A stretch of 44,342 bases of DNA from Candidatus Latescibacterota bacterium (lineage in GTDB: Bacteria > Latescibacterota > UBA2968 > UBA8231), in contig SLHA01000017.1 in the NCBI GenBank assembly GCA_007136405.1, positions 1 to 44,342 on the forward strand. Direction: 5' to 3'. The notes beneath the pieces were generated by a model. That model did no database searches and was not told the origin of the DNA. It was given only the letters and a program-made list of their open reading frames with translations. Position 1 is the first letter of the stretch. Each line of letters opens with the position of its first letter. Made by a program: the position numbers and the translations under genes. Of the stretch, positions 1-9,100 are shown piece after piece.

Positions 1-254
1 CGAGCTTGCTCGCGTGGACGGCCGACCGCTGCATCCGCTTGATGGCCGGCGCGCAGCGCCGGACAGAAAGCGGAGGGTAATCCGACGCCCCGATGGCGCG
101 GCGCGAGGCGTCCGCGCCATCTACTATATAGACGGTTTCCGTATAAACCCATTATCGAGCCGAACAGCCGGATATCACGCGCACGTTTGGTGGCCCTAAG
201 CAGTTGAATACGGGACGGACTGGCGCAAACCGGGGTGCTGCCTAAGTTTTCGGC
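1..254. other. Leading noncoding stretch
   Basis: I see no convincing gene here. A short reading frame at 14-199 is arginine/proline-rich with no recognisable motif and is probably chance in GC-rich DNA. The stretch ends in the 5' region of the MFS transporter, and no clear Shine-Dalgarno or -35/-10 pair is visible. Confidence 0.4.
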
Positions 255-1505
255 ATGCCTCTCTCCGCCATCACCGCCAAACTCTCCAAGAAGAATCGCC
301 GGCACGTGCTCGCCCTGGGCGGTTTCGCCCATTTCGTTCACGATGGTTTCACCGACAGCGTGTACGTGCTGCTGCCGCTGTGGGCCGCGGCCTTCAGCCT
401 GAACCACGCTCAGGTGGGATCGCTCAAGATGATCATGTCCGGCACGCTGGCCGCCATGCAGGTGCCTGCCGGGATCATCGCCGAACGGTACGGCGAGCGC
501 GCCGTGCTCGCCACGGGCACGCTGATCACGGGTCTGGGGTTCATGCTGCTCGGGCTGGCCGGTGGATTCATGAGCCTGGCCGCGTTTCTGGTCGTGGCCG
601 GCGCAGGCTGCGGCACCCAGCATCCGCTCGCGTCGTCTGTCGTTTCGCGTGCCTATTCCGCCTCGGGCCGTCGCGCCGCCCTGGGGGTGTACAACTTCAC
701 CGGCGACCTCGGCAAAGTGGTCGCGCCTGCTGCGGTGGGCGCCGCCGCCGCGACCTTGGGGTGGGCCCACAGCGCGGCAGCCTACGGCGCCGTGGGTATC
801 CTGGCCGGTGTTGTCTTGTTCGCGCTCCTGCCGCGGCGACAGCCGGCCGGAACCTCCTCCGCGCCCGCGCCCGGATCCGATTCCGGATCCGGATCCGGAA
901 TCGGATCGAAAGCAAGACCGCACACGGCCCATGGATGGGGCATCACCAACCGGCGCGGGTACTCCGCGCTGGCCGCCATCGGCATGGTCGACAGCGCGGT
1001 GCGCGTGGGGTCGCTGACCTTCATACCCTTCCTGCTGGTTGAGAAAGGAGCATCGGCGGACATCCTGGGATTCGCCCTGTCGCTGGTGTTCGCCGGCGGC
1101 GCCACCGGCAAGCTCGTATGCGGCTTCATTGCCGAAAGGGTCGGTATCCTGCGCACCGTCCTGCTCACGGAGGCAGCCACGGCCGGGCTCATTGCCGCCG
1201 CGATCCTCCTGCCCCTCCGGCCTACCCTGGCGCTGCTACCGCTGTTCGGCCTGGCGCTGAACGGCACCTCCTCGGTGCTGTACGGCACCATCGGAGATTT
1301 CGTGGAGGGCGAACGCCAGGCGCGCGCCTACGGGCTCTTCTATACGCTGGGCATCGGATCGGGCGCCCTGGCACCCGTGCCTGCGGGCGCGGTCAGCGAC
1401 GCGTATGGCGTGAGCGTGGCGCTGGGCGTCCTGGCCACCAGTGTCCTCCTGATCCTGCCCCTGGCTGGGTGGCTCAATGCCTGCCTGCCAAAGGGGTCTG
1501 CGTGA
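255..1505 (+). CDS. MFS transporter (Fsr-like)
   Basis: This is a 416-residue major facilitator superfamily permease. The chain has about 12 hydrophobic segments in two halves. An MFS-type loop lies at about residues 76-80 (AERYG, after helix 2), and a second such loop (AERVG) sits in the C-terminal half. The order of helices and the Gly/Ala-rich character resemble the fosmidomycin-resistance/sugar-efflux branch; the substrate cannot be read from the sequence. The halves are joined by a long hydrophilic linker (about residues 195-225) rich in Gly, Ser, Ala and Pro, whose core is encoded by a perfect palindrome (separate entry). The start gives a short basic N-terminus before helix 1, but no strong ribosome-binding site precedes it. 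No partner gene is adjacent; downstream lies a region of gene remnants. Confidence 0.88.
   Translation: MPLSAITAKLSKKNRRHVLALGGFAHFVHDGFTDSVYVLLPLWAAAFSLNHAQVGSLKMIMSGTLAAMQVPAGIIAERYGERAVLATGTLITGLGFMLLGLAGGFMSLAAFLVVAGAGCGTQHPLASSVVSRAYSASGRRAALGVYNFTGDLGKVVAPAAVGAAAATLGWAHSAAAYGAVGILAGVVLFALLPRRQPAGTSSAPAPGSDSGSGSGIGSKARPHTAHGWGITNRRGYSALAAIGMVDSAVRVGSLTFIPFLLVEKGASADILGFALSLVFAGGATGKLVCGFIAERVGILRTVLLTEAATAGLIAAAILLPLRPTLALLPLFGLALNGTSSVLYGTIGDFVEGERQARAYGLFYTLGIGSGALAPVPAGAVSDAYGVSVALGVLATSVLLILPLAGWLNACLPKGSA
874..907. repeat. 34-bp perfect palindrome inside the MFS gene
   Basis: Positions 874-907 equal their own reverse complement over 34 bases without a spacer. The sequence is built from GGATCC and CCGGATCC-type blocks with GATTCC/GGAATC flanks. 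It encodes alternating Gly and Ser/Asp/Ile residues in the interdomain linker of the transporter, so it keeps the frame. It could extrude as a cruciform or form an mRNA hairpin. It may have arisen by expansion of a GGATCC-type repeat. Confidence 0.9.
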
Positions 1506-1534
1506 AGGATGTACCCCAGCCGTTAACAAGATCG

Positions 1535-1717
1535 TTGTATCCACCGACCACCCGCATGGTATGACAGCGATTGGCCGAAGGTGCACATTCTGCCAGTCCT
1601 GCCTCTCTTCTGCCTGGCTCTGGGCTACTGCATAGTTTCGCTCGAACCCTTTCATCGTCATCCACGTACCCATCCAGAGTGCTTGCGGCAATCAGGCTCT
1701 TTGGGAAAAAGGAGTAG
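1535..1717 (+). pseudogene. ThuA-like gene fragment (C-terminal end)
   Basis: Bases 1541-1575 match 16587-16621 of the intact ThuA-like gene at 31 of 35 positions, covering its TDHP...MTAIG segment. After a frameshift near 1600, the next bases again resemble the intact gene's QSRVFCLGLG segment. A later frame reads YPSRVLAAIRLFG and stops at 1715-1717. No upstream part of the gene is present, so this is a decayed C-terminal remnant of a ThuA (trehalose-utilisation, amidotransferase-like fold) paralogue. The alignment was made by eye. Beyond about 1650 the match is weak. Confidence 0.6.
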
Positions 1718-1879
1718 AAGCTGAAAGAAAGCACTTGTTTTGAGTAATTCGTCATTGTTATTTGCATAGATGTATTGAGCAACGTGGAACAACTGCGGGG
1801 TTTACAAAGTTGTTCGGACGCTTACTCAAAACGGGTTGAACGGCGTATACATGGTCATAGAGGCGCTCTAGTGGACAGT

Positions 1880-2238
1880 CAATTGCATGTGCCAATATCT
1901 GAATGTAAGCAACGAGACGGTTCACAAACTGAGCGCGCAATAGGCCGTTCCCGGTCATCCAGTCGACCGTAGCTGGTGTTCTTGTAAAATAGGGTAGAAT
2001 CATATTCCATGATCTCCAGGAATTGCGGATGAAAGGTAGGTTCATCGTAAAGAAAAAAACCAACCTAGGGGATGCAAAGACGAACTTCAGCCAGCTTTTC
2101 CAACACAAAAAAGATTTGCTCCGCCGGAACACGCGGATGTTTCACGCTGCCGGATGTCCAACAATGCTGACAGCGGTTCGTGCAGGGCATAGCATGGATG
2201 TTCGCCGTAAACATGCTGATGTCTGATAGAGTTGCCAT
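1880..2238 (-). pseudogene. Frameshifted radical SAM protein fragment
   Basis: Read from an ATG at 2238, the minus strand gives MATLSDISMFTANIHAMPC, followed by the cluster motif C-x3-C-x2-C (CTNRCQHC). This is the signature that binds the [4Fe-4S]/S-adenosylmethionine cofactor. About 55 codons in, the frame ends at a TAG. The reading continues in another frame as FLYDEPTFHPQFLEIMEY, typical of the region after the cluster in this superfamily, and then shifts again around 1950. At least two frameshifts make the gene nonfunctional. GC content is lower than the surroundings. No function beyond radical SAM can be assigned. Confidence 0.65.
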
Positions 2239-2279
2239 ACTTTTCTTTCGGCTGCCTAACGGAAAGCCAGTCGCCCAGG

Positions 2280-2570
2280 TTACGAGGTCGGCTCAAGCGT
2301 CTGGCGCGCCGAAGGATTGTCTTCTGTCATCCATTCCGGCAAGGGCTGCCCGGTGGCTTCCGTGTATAGTGTTTCCGGGGCAATATCAAGGTCATCACCC
2401 CATGCAAGCACCCCCAGTTCTTCGTTGATGTGGAGGTCGCTGAAGAAAGCCATGTCGCGGAAACGTGCAAATACCCCACCACGCTCCGCGTAGGCTGAGA
2501 AGTCGACTACACCCCGTTTACCGTCGTCAAAGACTACCTCTATTCGGTAATCACCTCTGTATACCAGCAT
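2280..2570 (-). CDS. DUF2442 domain protein
   Basis: This is a 96-residue protein starting MLVYRGDYRIEVVFDDGKRG. The pattern of DYRIEVVFDDG, then VDFSAYAERGGVFARFRD, then a DLHINEELGVLAWGDDLDI segment and a final ETLYTEATG is that of DUF2442. The family comprises small proteins often encoded beside DUF4160 partners and sometimes discussed as toxin-antitoxin-like. The start at 2570 is preferred because GGAGGA lies 11 bases upstream; a longer reading frame starts at 2633 but adds an unrelated Arg/Pro-rich tail. No DUF4160 gene is visible on either side: downstream is the broken radical SAM gene and upstream an apparent transposase remnant. The gene is apparently intact but orphaned. Confidence 0.75.
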   Translation of the reverse strand: MLVYRGDYRIEVVFDDGKRGVVDFSAYAERGGVFARFRDMAFFSDLHINEELGVLAWGDDLDIAPETLYTEATGQPLPEWMTEDNPSARQTLEPTS

Positions 2571-2571
2571 G

Positions 2572-2682
2572 GCCTGGTCGCTCCTCCGCACCCACCTCGC
2601 CGGTGTCGGCCTGCCTGCCGAAGCGCCTACCACCGCTCCACCCCGGCCGCCACCCCAGCAGGAACTCGACTTCGACTACTGA
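2572..2682 (+). mobile_element. Possible IS91-like transposase C-terminal remnant
   Basis: The plus strand reads RTHLAGVGLPAEAPTTAPPR, then PPPQQELDFDY and a TGA at 2680-2682. A short hydrophobic LGLP-like stretch, a Pro/Ala-rich segment, PPPQ and an acidic-aromatic end are typical of IS91-family (Y2 transposase) C-termini. No catalytic part is present and no element ends are visible. The piece abuts the start of the DUF2442 gene, whose ribosome-binding site lies inside it on the other strand. Identification rests on a short tail only. Confidence 0.4.
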
Positions 2683-3133
2683 TCAGCCCATCTCTTTTCG
2701 CCACCGCCCACCCCGCGATCCGGGCCGGAGAATCTATGCCTGTTCAGGCCCCATACGCCCCGTCCGACCAGTTAGGCGGCGCGCGCTGATCCAGTCACCT
2801 GCCGCGGCGGCGCTGAGCGATTGCAACCATGACACCACCGCCAATACTCCATTTGATCGGCTTGGCACAGATGATATTGTGGCCGCTGCAGTCGTTTCGT
2901 GCAATAAGGTAGAATAGGCAGGCGACGGCGTGGCTTTTGGCGATGGCATCGAACATGCCTGAGACAGAACAGCTACCTCCGTTTCTGGCGCTTCCACCGC
3001 GATCAGCGACGCCCAACGACCCCAAAATGACAACAACCGCAACCTTGTCCGAGGCTTTTCATATTCCTATACTCCAGCCGTGCCGCGTTGATTGTGGTGG
3101 CTGGCTTGGCTGTCGATCAGTGGGTGACCATCC
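2683..3133. other. Noncoding stretch with no recognisable gene
   Basis: Only short frames without recognisable motifs are present. A minus-strand frame at 2795-3025 has a slightly protein-like middle (KSHAVACLFYLIARNDCSGH) that I cannot assign. The stretch probably consists of decayed sequence between the transposase-like tail and the fragment starting at 3134. Confidence 0.4.
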
Positions 3134-3580
3134 ATCAACCGCCTCAAGGAACAGTATGGCGACCGGCAGACCGTGAGCCGCTATGCGAGATTTGTCATCC
3201 GCTCCTTTGTCGCCTGGGGAGCCCTGAAGGATTCCGAGGCCAAAGGCTGCTATGAGAAAGCCGCTCCGGTGAGCATTGCCGAGACAAACCTGGCCATCCT
3301 GATGTTCGAATCCGCACTCCTGGCCACCCCGGAGGCCAAGGGCGCATTGGGGCTGCTCCTGAACAACCCGGCATTCTTCCCATTCCACCTCCCCGTGATG
3401 ACCGGTGATTTGGTATCTCACCGCAGCGACCGGATCGACGTGGTTCGCTATGGTTTGGATGACGAGCTGCTGAGACTGAACGACACGCACGGGTTCCACA
3501 CCTGCCCATCAGCTGCGTATGGGTGGCGGAATGGCCACGGCGCGCCGTCTTCCGGTCGCGCCGCACCAGCGACGCCGTAA
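3134..3580 (+). pseudogene. Unidentified 3' gene fragment
   Basis: The reading frame looks coding from INRLKEQYGDRQTVSRYARF through VIRSFVAWGALKDSEAKGCY to a TAA at 3578-3580. A TGA closes the frame at 3125-3127 and no start with a ribosome-binding site exists nearby, apart from a GTG at 3173. The fragment is mainly helical, with alternating charged and hydrophobic residues. Its last 30 or so residues (after LRLN) turn Gly/Ala/Pro-rich and may be readthrough past the original end. I do not recognise the family. It is best read as the C-terminal remnant of a larger gene; a short intact protein from the GTG is the alternative. It ends 16 bases before the next gene. Confidence 0.45.
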
Positions 3581-3596
3581 CAAACAGGAACGCAAT

Positions 3597-6035
3597 ATGA
3601 CACTTGCACCCGAACACACCTCGGAACTCCTTGCCCCGCATCTTCCTGCAGAGGAAAACGAGCTGAGCCGCCGCTACCTGCGCCTCCTGGAGGGCTGGAT
3701 ACCGATCGCCGTCGGGTACTTTCAGGAGTGGCCCGTCCGGCCCCACTGTGGCCACTTCTTTGGCGGAGTACACTGGTACGGCAACGAAACCATAGATCCC
3801 GTGCAGGCCCTGGCCCTGGCCGCCTCCTCGCCGGAATTCGACGAGAGAGCCGCCACTGTCTCCAGGGAGGACCTGGTCCGACTGGCCATCATGGGCTTGC
3901 GTTATCTCTGCTTCACGCACGACACCGGGCCCGAGGACTGCGTTCGGCCCGCTACGGGTCTGGGCCGGCCGGAGAATTGCGGCCGCAAATGGGGAGAGCG
4001 GGGCCGCGGCTTCTTTCCGGAAAGCCAGTGCGGCCATGGCATCGCGGCGATCGGCCAGACGGCCCTGATGCTGCGCGACCACCTGGACGAAGAGACGTGG
4101 ATGATGGTCGCCAGGATTCATGCAGACTATGCCGGGCGCTTTGCCGCTATGCCGCCCAAAAGTGGTCTGTATGTCGACACCCAGATGGAAGAGAATGCCT
4201 GGACGTCCACGGGCCTGGCCTCCTGTTATCTGTTCCTGGAGCGGCACCCGGATGCGCCGCAATGGGAAATCAGCGCGCGGAAGTGGATGTTCTCGACGTG
4301 CGCCGCCCCGCAGGACGCCAGGGACTCCGGTGCGATCGGCGACGCGACGGTCCGCCAACTCGCGGGCAAGATTTTCACCACGCTGCCGGATTACTGGGCC
4401 GAGAATCACGGCATGGTGCACCCGAATTACACGGGGTCGGGCGTCCGCTCGCTGATGAGCGTCGGCTGCCAGCTAAGGATGTGGGGCAGAGACCTGCCGG
4501 AGGAATTGTTCTGGAACCGGCGCCGGGTCTACGAGGGACTCAAGGCCGTGACCGACGGGGCGGGCTACCCGCAGGCAGTCCAGGGGATGGACTGGCCCTA
4601 CCTGCCGACGAACGGTTTCGAAGCCCCCCATGCCATCGCCTCCATCTTCTTCGATGATCCAGAGGCCGCTGCCCTGCAGCGGCGCGGTTTGCGGAACGTG
4701 GAGCGGCGCATGCAGGGAAACGGCGGGCGTATGTACGACAAGGAATTGTCCATGAAGGCGCACGGACAGCAGGATCCCCTCATCATCCGCGAGTCCGGTA
4801 TCCGGGGCGTATCGCACAACTATCTGCTGCACCGGCTCTTCGGACCGGGCGCCGAGCCGGTATCAGAAGAGGTGCTGGAGCGCCGGCTGGCCGGCGTGAG
4901 AAGTTACGCCCACGCGGGCTTCGTCCATCATCGGCACGGCCGCGGCCAGACCTCGCTCTCGTGGCGCAATTCCATCATGGCCCTGCCCCTGACACGGGAG
5001 GGGATCTACACGATTGCACCGTGTTCCGATGCCTGGCTCGGGACGCCGGTGGTCAAGGGCCGGCCCGACAGCCACCGGCAGGTCGCCGTCAACTTGTCCG
5101 AACACGACGATGCCTTTGCGGCGGCTGTCGTGCTGGACCGTTGTCAGGAATCCCTGCAACAGCAGGTGCTGTTCGCCAGCTTGCCCGACGGTCGCATCCT
5201 GTCGAGCGAACGCTTCGTCGCCCGCCAGGATCTGGAGCTGGCCTCGCTCCACCAGGGCTTCCTGCGGATTACCAATGAGCACTTTCCCCTGCTGGCGCCC
5301 AACTGCCGCGGCGCACGCACCCTGTACAGGCCCGATGGATCGACAGACTACAGAGGCTGGCTCGGTGCCAACCCGAGCGAGGACGTCGTCGATGACCTTG
5401 GTTCCCCTGCCTGGCTGAACGTGGACGGCAGGCTGGGGATTCGCTTCTCCGGGTCTGGCAGAGCCGTCTACCACAACCGTCATTTCTTCAAGCCGTACAG
5501 GGCCATCGCGGATGATCTCACGCTTTCCGCACAGGACGAGGCGCGGGCTCTGCGTTCCGGCGAGGAGGCCGGCCGCCTGGACGCGCTGCTGATACCGGAG
5601 CAGGAAGCTGACGCGACAGCCGGGGAAGCGTTCGCCCGCCTGGACGGCCCCGACGACACCGCCTGCCTGGCTTGCGCGGGCTTCCTGGCCGCGGCCAACT
5701 TCGCGGACACCGGGCGCGTCTGCACCTTCCGTGCCCCCCGGGACGCCGGTGTGCCCGCCTACCGCGGCGCGATGGTCGGCGCGACCGCGGACGGCCTGTC
5801 CGTCGCCATTCGGCTGCGCCGGCGCAGCGCGTCTTTGCTGGCGTGCGCCTGCACCGTCATCACTGACGCGGATGTGCGCGTCGACACCCAGTCTGACGGC
5901 ACCTGCTGGGTCACCCATCTCGGCGAGCAAACCGCAGCGGTGACGGTGGACCACGGTTCCGGCCGCAGCCGTCAGGTTGACATCCCGTCCGGAGAGACGG
6001 TCCGGGTACAGGGACCCGCTTCAGGGGAGCAGTGA
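3597..6035 (+). CDS. Large alpha/alpha-toroid plus beta-sandwich protein (heparinase/lyase-like)
   Basis: This is an 812-residue protein starting MTLAPEHTSE, chosen because AGGA stands 8 bases before the ATG at 3597. Residues 1 to about 440 are helical with repeated Trp, His and Tyr pairs (HWYG, WTSTGLASCYLFLERHP, HGMVHPNYTGSGVRS), as in alpha/alpha-barrel carbohydrate-active proteins. From about residue 450 the chain turns to beta strands rich in aromatic and charged residues (for example SLPDGRILSSERFVARQDLE), like the C-terminal sandwich of heparinase II/III-type lyases. No signal peptide is visible, so it would act in the cytoplasm unless exported by another route. It is followed 161 bases later by the large FAD oxidoreductase on the same strand. 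Catalytic residues cannot be named with confidence; an uncharacterised hydrolase, lyase or epimerase is equally possible. Confidence 0.7.
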   Translation: MTLAPEHTSELLAPHLPAEENELSRRYLRLLEGWIPIAVGYFQEWPVRPHCGHFFGGVHWYGNETIDPVQALALAASSPEFDERAATVSREDLVRLAIMGLRYLCFTHDTGPEDCVRPATGLGRPENCGRKWGERGRGFFPESQCGHGIAAIGQTALMLRDHLDEETWMMVARIHADYAGRFAAMPPKSGLYVDTQMEENAWTSTGLASCYLFLERHPDAPQWEISARKWMFSTCAAPQDARDSGAIGDATVRQLAGKIFTTLPDYWAENHGMVHPNYTGSGVRSLMSVGCQLRMWGRDLPEELFWNRRRVYEGLKAVTDGAGYPQAVQGMDWPYLPTNGFEAPHAIASIFFDDPEAAALQRRGLRNVERRMQGNGGRMYDKELSMKAHGQQDPLIIRESGIRGVSHNYLLHRLFGPGAEPVSEEVLERRLAGVRSYAHAGFVHHRHGRGQTSLSWRNSIMALPLTREGIYTIAPCSDAWLGTPVVKGRPDSHRQVAVNLSEHDDAFAAAVVLDRCQESLQQQVLFASLPDGRILSSERFVARQDLELASLHQGFLRITNEHFPLLAPNCRGARTLYRPDGSTDYRGWLGANPSEDVVDDLGSPAWLNVDGRLGIRFSGSGRAVYHNRHFFKPYRAIADDLTLSAQDEARALRSGEEAGRLDALLIPEQEADATAGEAFARLDGPDDTACLACAGFLAAANFADTGRVCTFRAPRDAGVPAYRGAMVGATADGLSVAIRLRRRSASLLACACTVITDADVRVDTQSDGTCWVTHLGEQTAAVTVDHGSGRSRQVDIPSGETVRVQGPASGEQ

Positions 6036-6196
6036 ACGCTGGATATGACCAGCCAGAATCCATTCAGTTGTCTGTTGGCCAACGGCCCCATCCGGAATAG
6101 GGACGACATGGGTTGCCCGGAAGGCGCGCACCGCAATGCGGATCGAGTCCGGAGAGGCGGTCCGGTCCACGTCATTCTGCTGGAGGGAAACAAGCT

Positions 6197-9100
6197 ATGA
6201 TCCCCCTGCCCAAACGGCTTGGCTCTCACAGGGCGCGTGCGGCTGCGGGCTGGACGGCGCTGGACGCATCAGGCCCGGGAGGATCCGGGCATCGTCCGGT
6301 CTTCGGGCAGGATGCCTGGCAGCCGTCCGCTCCGGCGAGGGCCCAGGCCTATCCTTGTGTTGCCAGGCAGACCGTGCCGGTCATCGCCCAGACGGAAGTG
6401 CTGGTCATCGGATCGTCCTTTCAGGCCTGCTTTCTGGCCGCAAGGCTCGCCCGCAGCGGACGGCGCGTGGTGCTGACTTCGGCCGACACCTCCCTGCCCC
6501 ACGAAATCGCCATCGCGCTGCGCCCCTGGATCGAGCCCGGCCAACTGGCCGATGCCCCCGCCGACATGCGTTCATTCCTTGAGGCCTGCAAACGCGACTG
6601 CGGCGACGGCCCGTGGAGGCTCGACATGGTTGCCGTGACCACCGGACTGGAGGACCGGCTGCTGGACGCCGGAGCGGGGCTGTACTACGACCTCCAACCC
6701 TGCGGTGTGCAGCGCGCCGGCCGGAATGTCACGGCGGTGGTGTTTGCCGGCAAGGGCAGCCTGGTCGCCATCGAGGCGCTCGTGGTCGTCGACGCGACTC
6801 CGGACGCCCGGGTAGCGAAATGGGCGGGGGCTGGATTCGAGCCGCGCGCCTCGGCTGCCGCGGGCATGGTGGCGCGCTACAGCATGCTGTGCGCCCATCC
6901 GCCTGCCGGGCCGTCGCTGCCGGTCGACGGGGTACCCGAACTGGTCGATGGCCGCGTGCTGGTGCACGCCGATTTTGTCGAGTTCGCGGCCCGGCTGCCT
7001 GCGGCTCCAGGCGGCGCAGCGGACGCCTACCCGACGTGGTTCCACCAGTCCTGGTGCGGATGGAAAATGCGCCGGATCGCCACCGCAGCGGGCCGGGTGC
7101 TCAGGGAGTCCGGCGCGTGGCCGGAGGCCGAGTTTGTCCGCGGCGGCGACGCCCTGCTCTGCGATCCGTTGGAGCGACTCAGGGGCCGTGGAGGGCGCGG
7201 CGCATGGAGTATCGACGCTTGCCGCCCCGCGGAGATCGACAACCTGCTGGTCGCCAGTCCCGCGGCTGACGTGGACGACGCTGTCGCGCAGGCGCTGGTG
7301 GAACCTGTGGGTGAATTCTCGCTGGCCGATGTGCTGCTGGATGCTCCCTGGCAGGACGGGTGTCGGGCGCGGCAGAACGCATGGGAGAACCCGCGGCAGG
7401 ATCAGGGGCGCGCACAGCAGAACGCGGATTGCGCGCGGCAGATTGCACCGCAGAACCCGCATTGCGCTCCGCAGAACGCGCAGCAGGGCCAGTGGGGCGC
7501 GCAGCAGGACCCGTGTCGCGAGCAGCAGGATAGCGCGACCGAGATGCGGTTATCCGGCGCCGTTGCGGGCCAGGTGGAGGTAGAGAGAGCCGCAGGCGAG
7601 GCCCGGTTTCATGAAGTGCCGCCCCTTTATCACACCGGCCGCAGCCTTGCCATCGGCGGCTTGCCGTTGCCCGTCGCGTCCGAGTGCGAGGTGCTGGTCG
7701 TCGGTGGCGGGACCAGCGGCACACCGGCGGGCATCCTGGCCGCGGCCGCGGGCGTCGACACCCTGTTGGTCGAGAAACACGGCGACCTCGGTGGCACGCA
7801 GACCATCGGCGGCGTCCCCAAGTACTGGTTCGGCCGCCGCACGGAGTTCGTCCAACAGCTGGACCGGGATGCTACCGCGATGATGGAACAGACCGCGATG
7901 CCCCGATGCATGGGCATGCTGGATACTCTGATCCAGGCCGGCGCCGGGCTGTTGCGAGCCCCGGCGGCCGGGACCGTCTTGCGCGGCAACCAGGTGGCGG
8001 GCGTCGTATTCGCCACGCCGGACGGGTTGGCGGTCATTACGGCCAGGCACGTGATCGATGCCACCGGCGACGGGGATATCGCCGCATGGGCCGGCGCAGC
8101 GGCGGACTACGGCACGCGGCGCGACGCCATGACCATGTGGGACAGTTTCGCCCACTTCCGGGGCACGAACCCGGAGGCCGCGCGGCACTTCGATTGCGCC
8201 TTCGATCGGCGCGACCCGGCGGACCTGACCCGCGGCATCATCTCGTCCCGTCGGCGCGGCGCGGGTCGCGATGCCGGCGGATTTCCCCAGTACTACCTGA
8301 CGGCGCGTGAATCGCGTCACATCCGCGGCCGGGCCACGGTCACCTACGAAGGCATCCTGGCCCGCCGTCGCTTCCGCGACGTGGTGCTGGTGGCCTTGTC
8401 GAACTTCGACATCAAGGGAATCGCGTGCAGCGATCTGATCTTCTCCGGATACGTCGACTGGGACTACTCGCGGAACCATCCTGCCGCCATCCCGTACCGG
8501 TCGCTCGTGCCCCAGGACCTGGAGGGCATCCTGGTGATCGGCAAAGCCTACAGTTGCACCCACGACGCCCTGTCGCTGGCCCGGATGCAGCGCGACATGA
8601 TCGCGATGGGCGGTGTGGCGGGGCTCGCGGCGGCCCAGGCCGTGCAGACGCGAAGGGCTCTCGCGGCCATCGACGTGGATCAGCTCCAGGCGGACCTGAT
8701 CGAGATCGGCATTTTAACCCGCGCCGATATCGAGTCAGATCGTCTAAAAGTTCGCGTGACCGATTGGCAAAACGGCGGCAGCGTCCTGGGCGGCCGACCG
8801 GGACCGCCGGTGGCGGACCAGCAGTGGCCGGTGATGTTGGAGGCCGATGTGCGGCACCGCGTCCAGCGGATGGCCGCGGGCGAGCGGCGGATCGAGCACC
8901 TGGCCGATCTGCTGGTTCGGCCGGAAGCGGCGTTGCCCGTCCTGCGGGAGGCCTTGCCTTCGGCCCATGGCGCCGGCAAGATCGAGATCGCCCGGATGCT
9001 GTGTTACCTAAATGATACGGCAGGAGCCGAGACGCTGCTGGGTGAACTGCACCGCGACCTGGCTGGCGACGAGTTGCCGGAGTGGGAGCATCGCCGGCAC

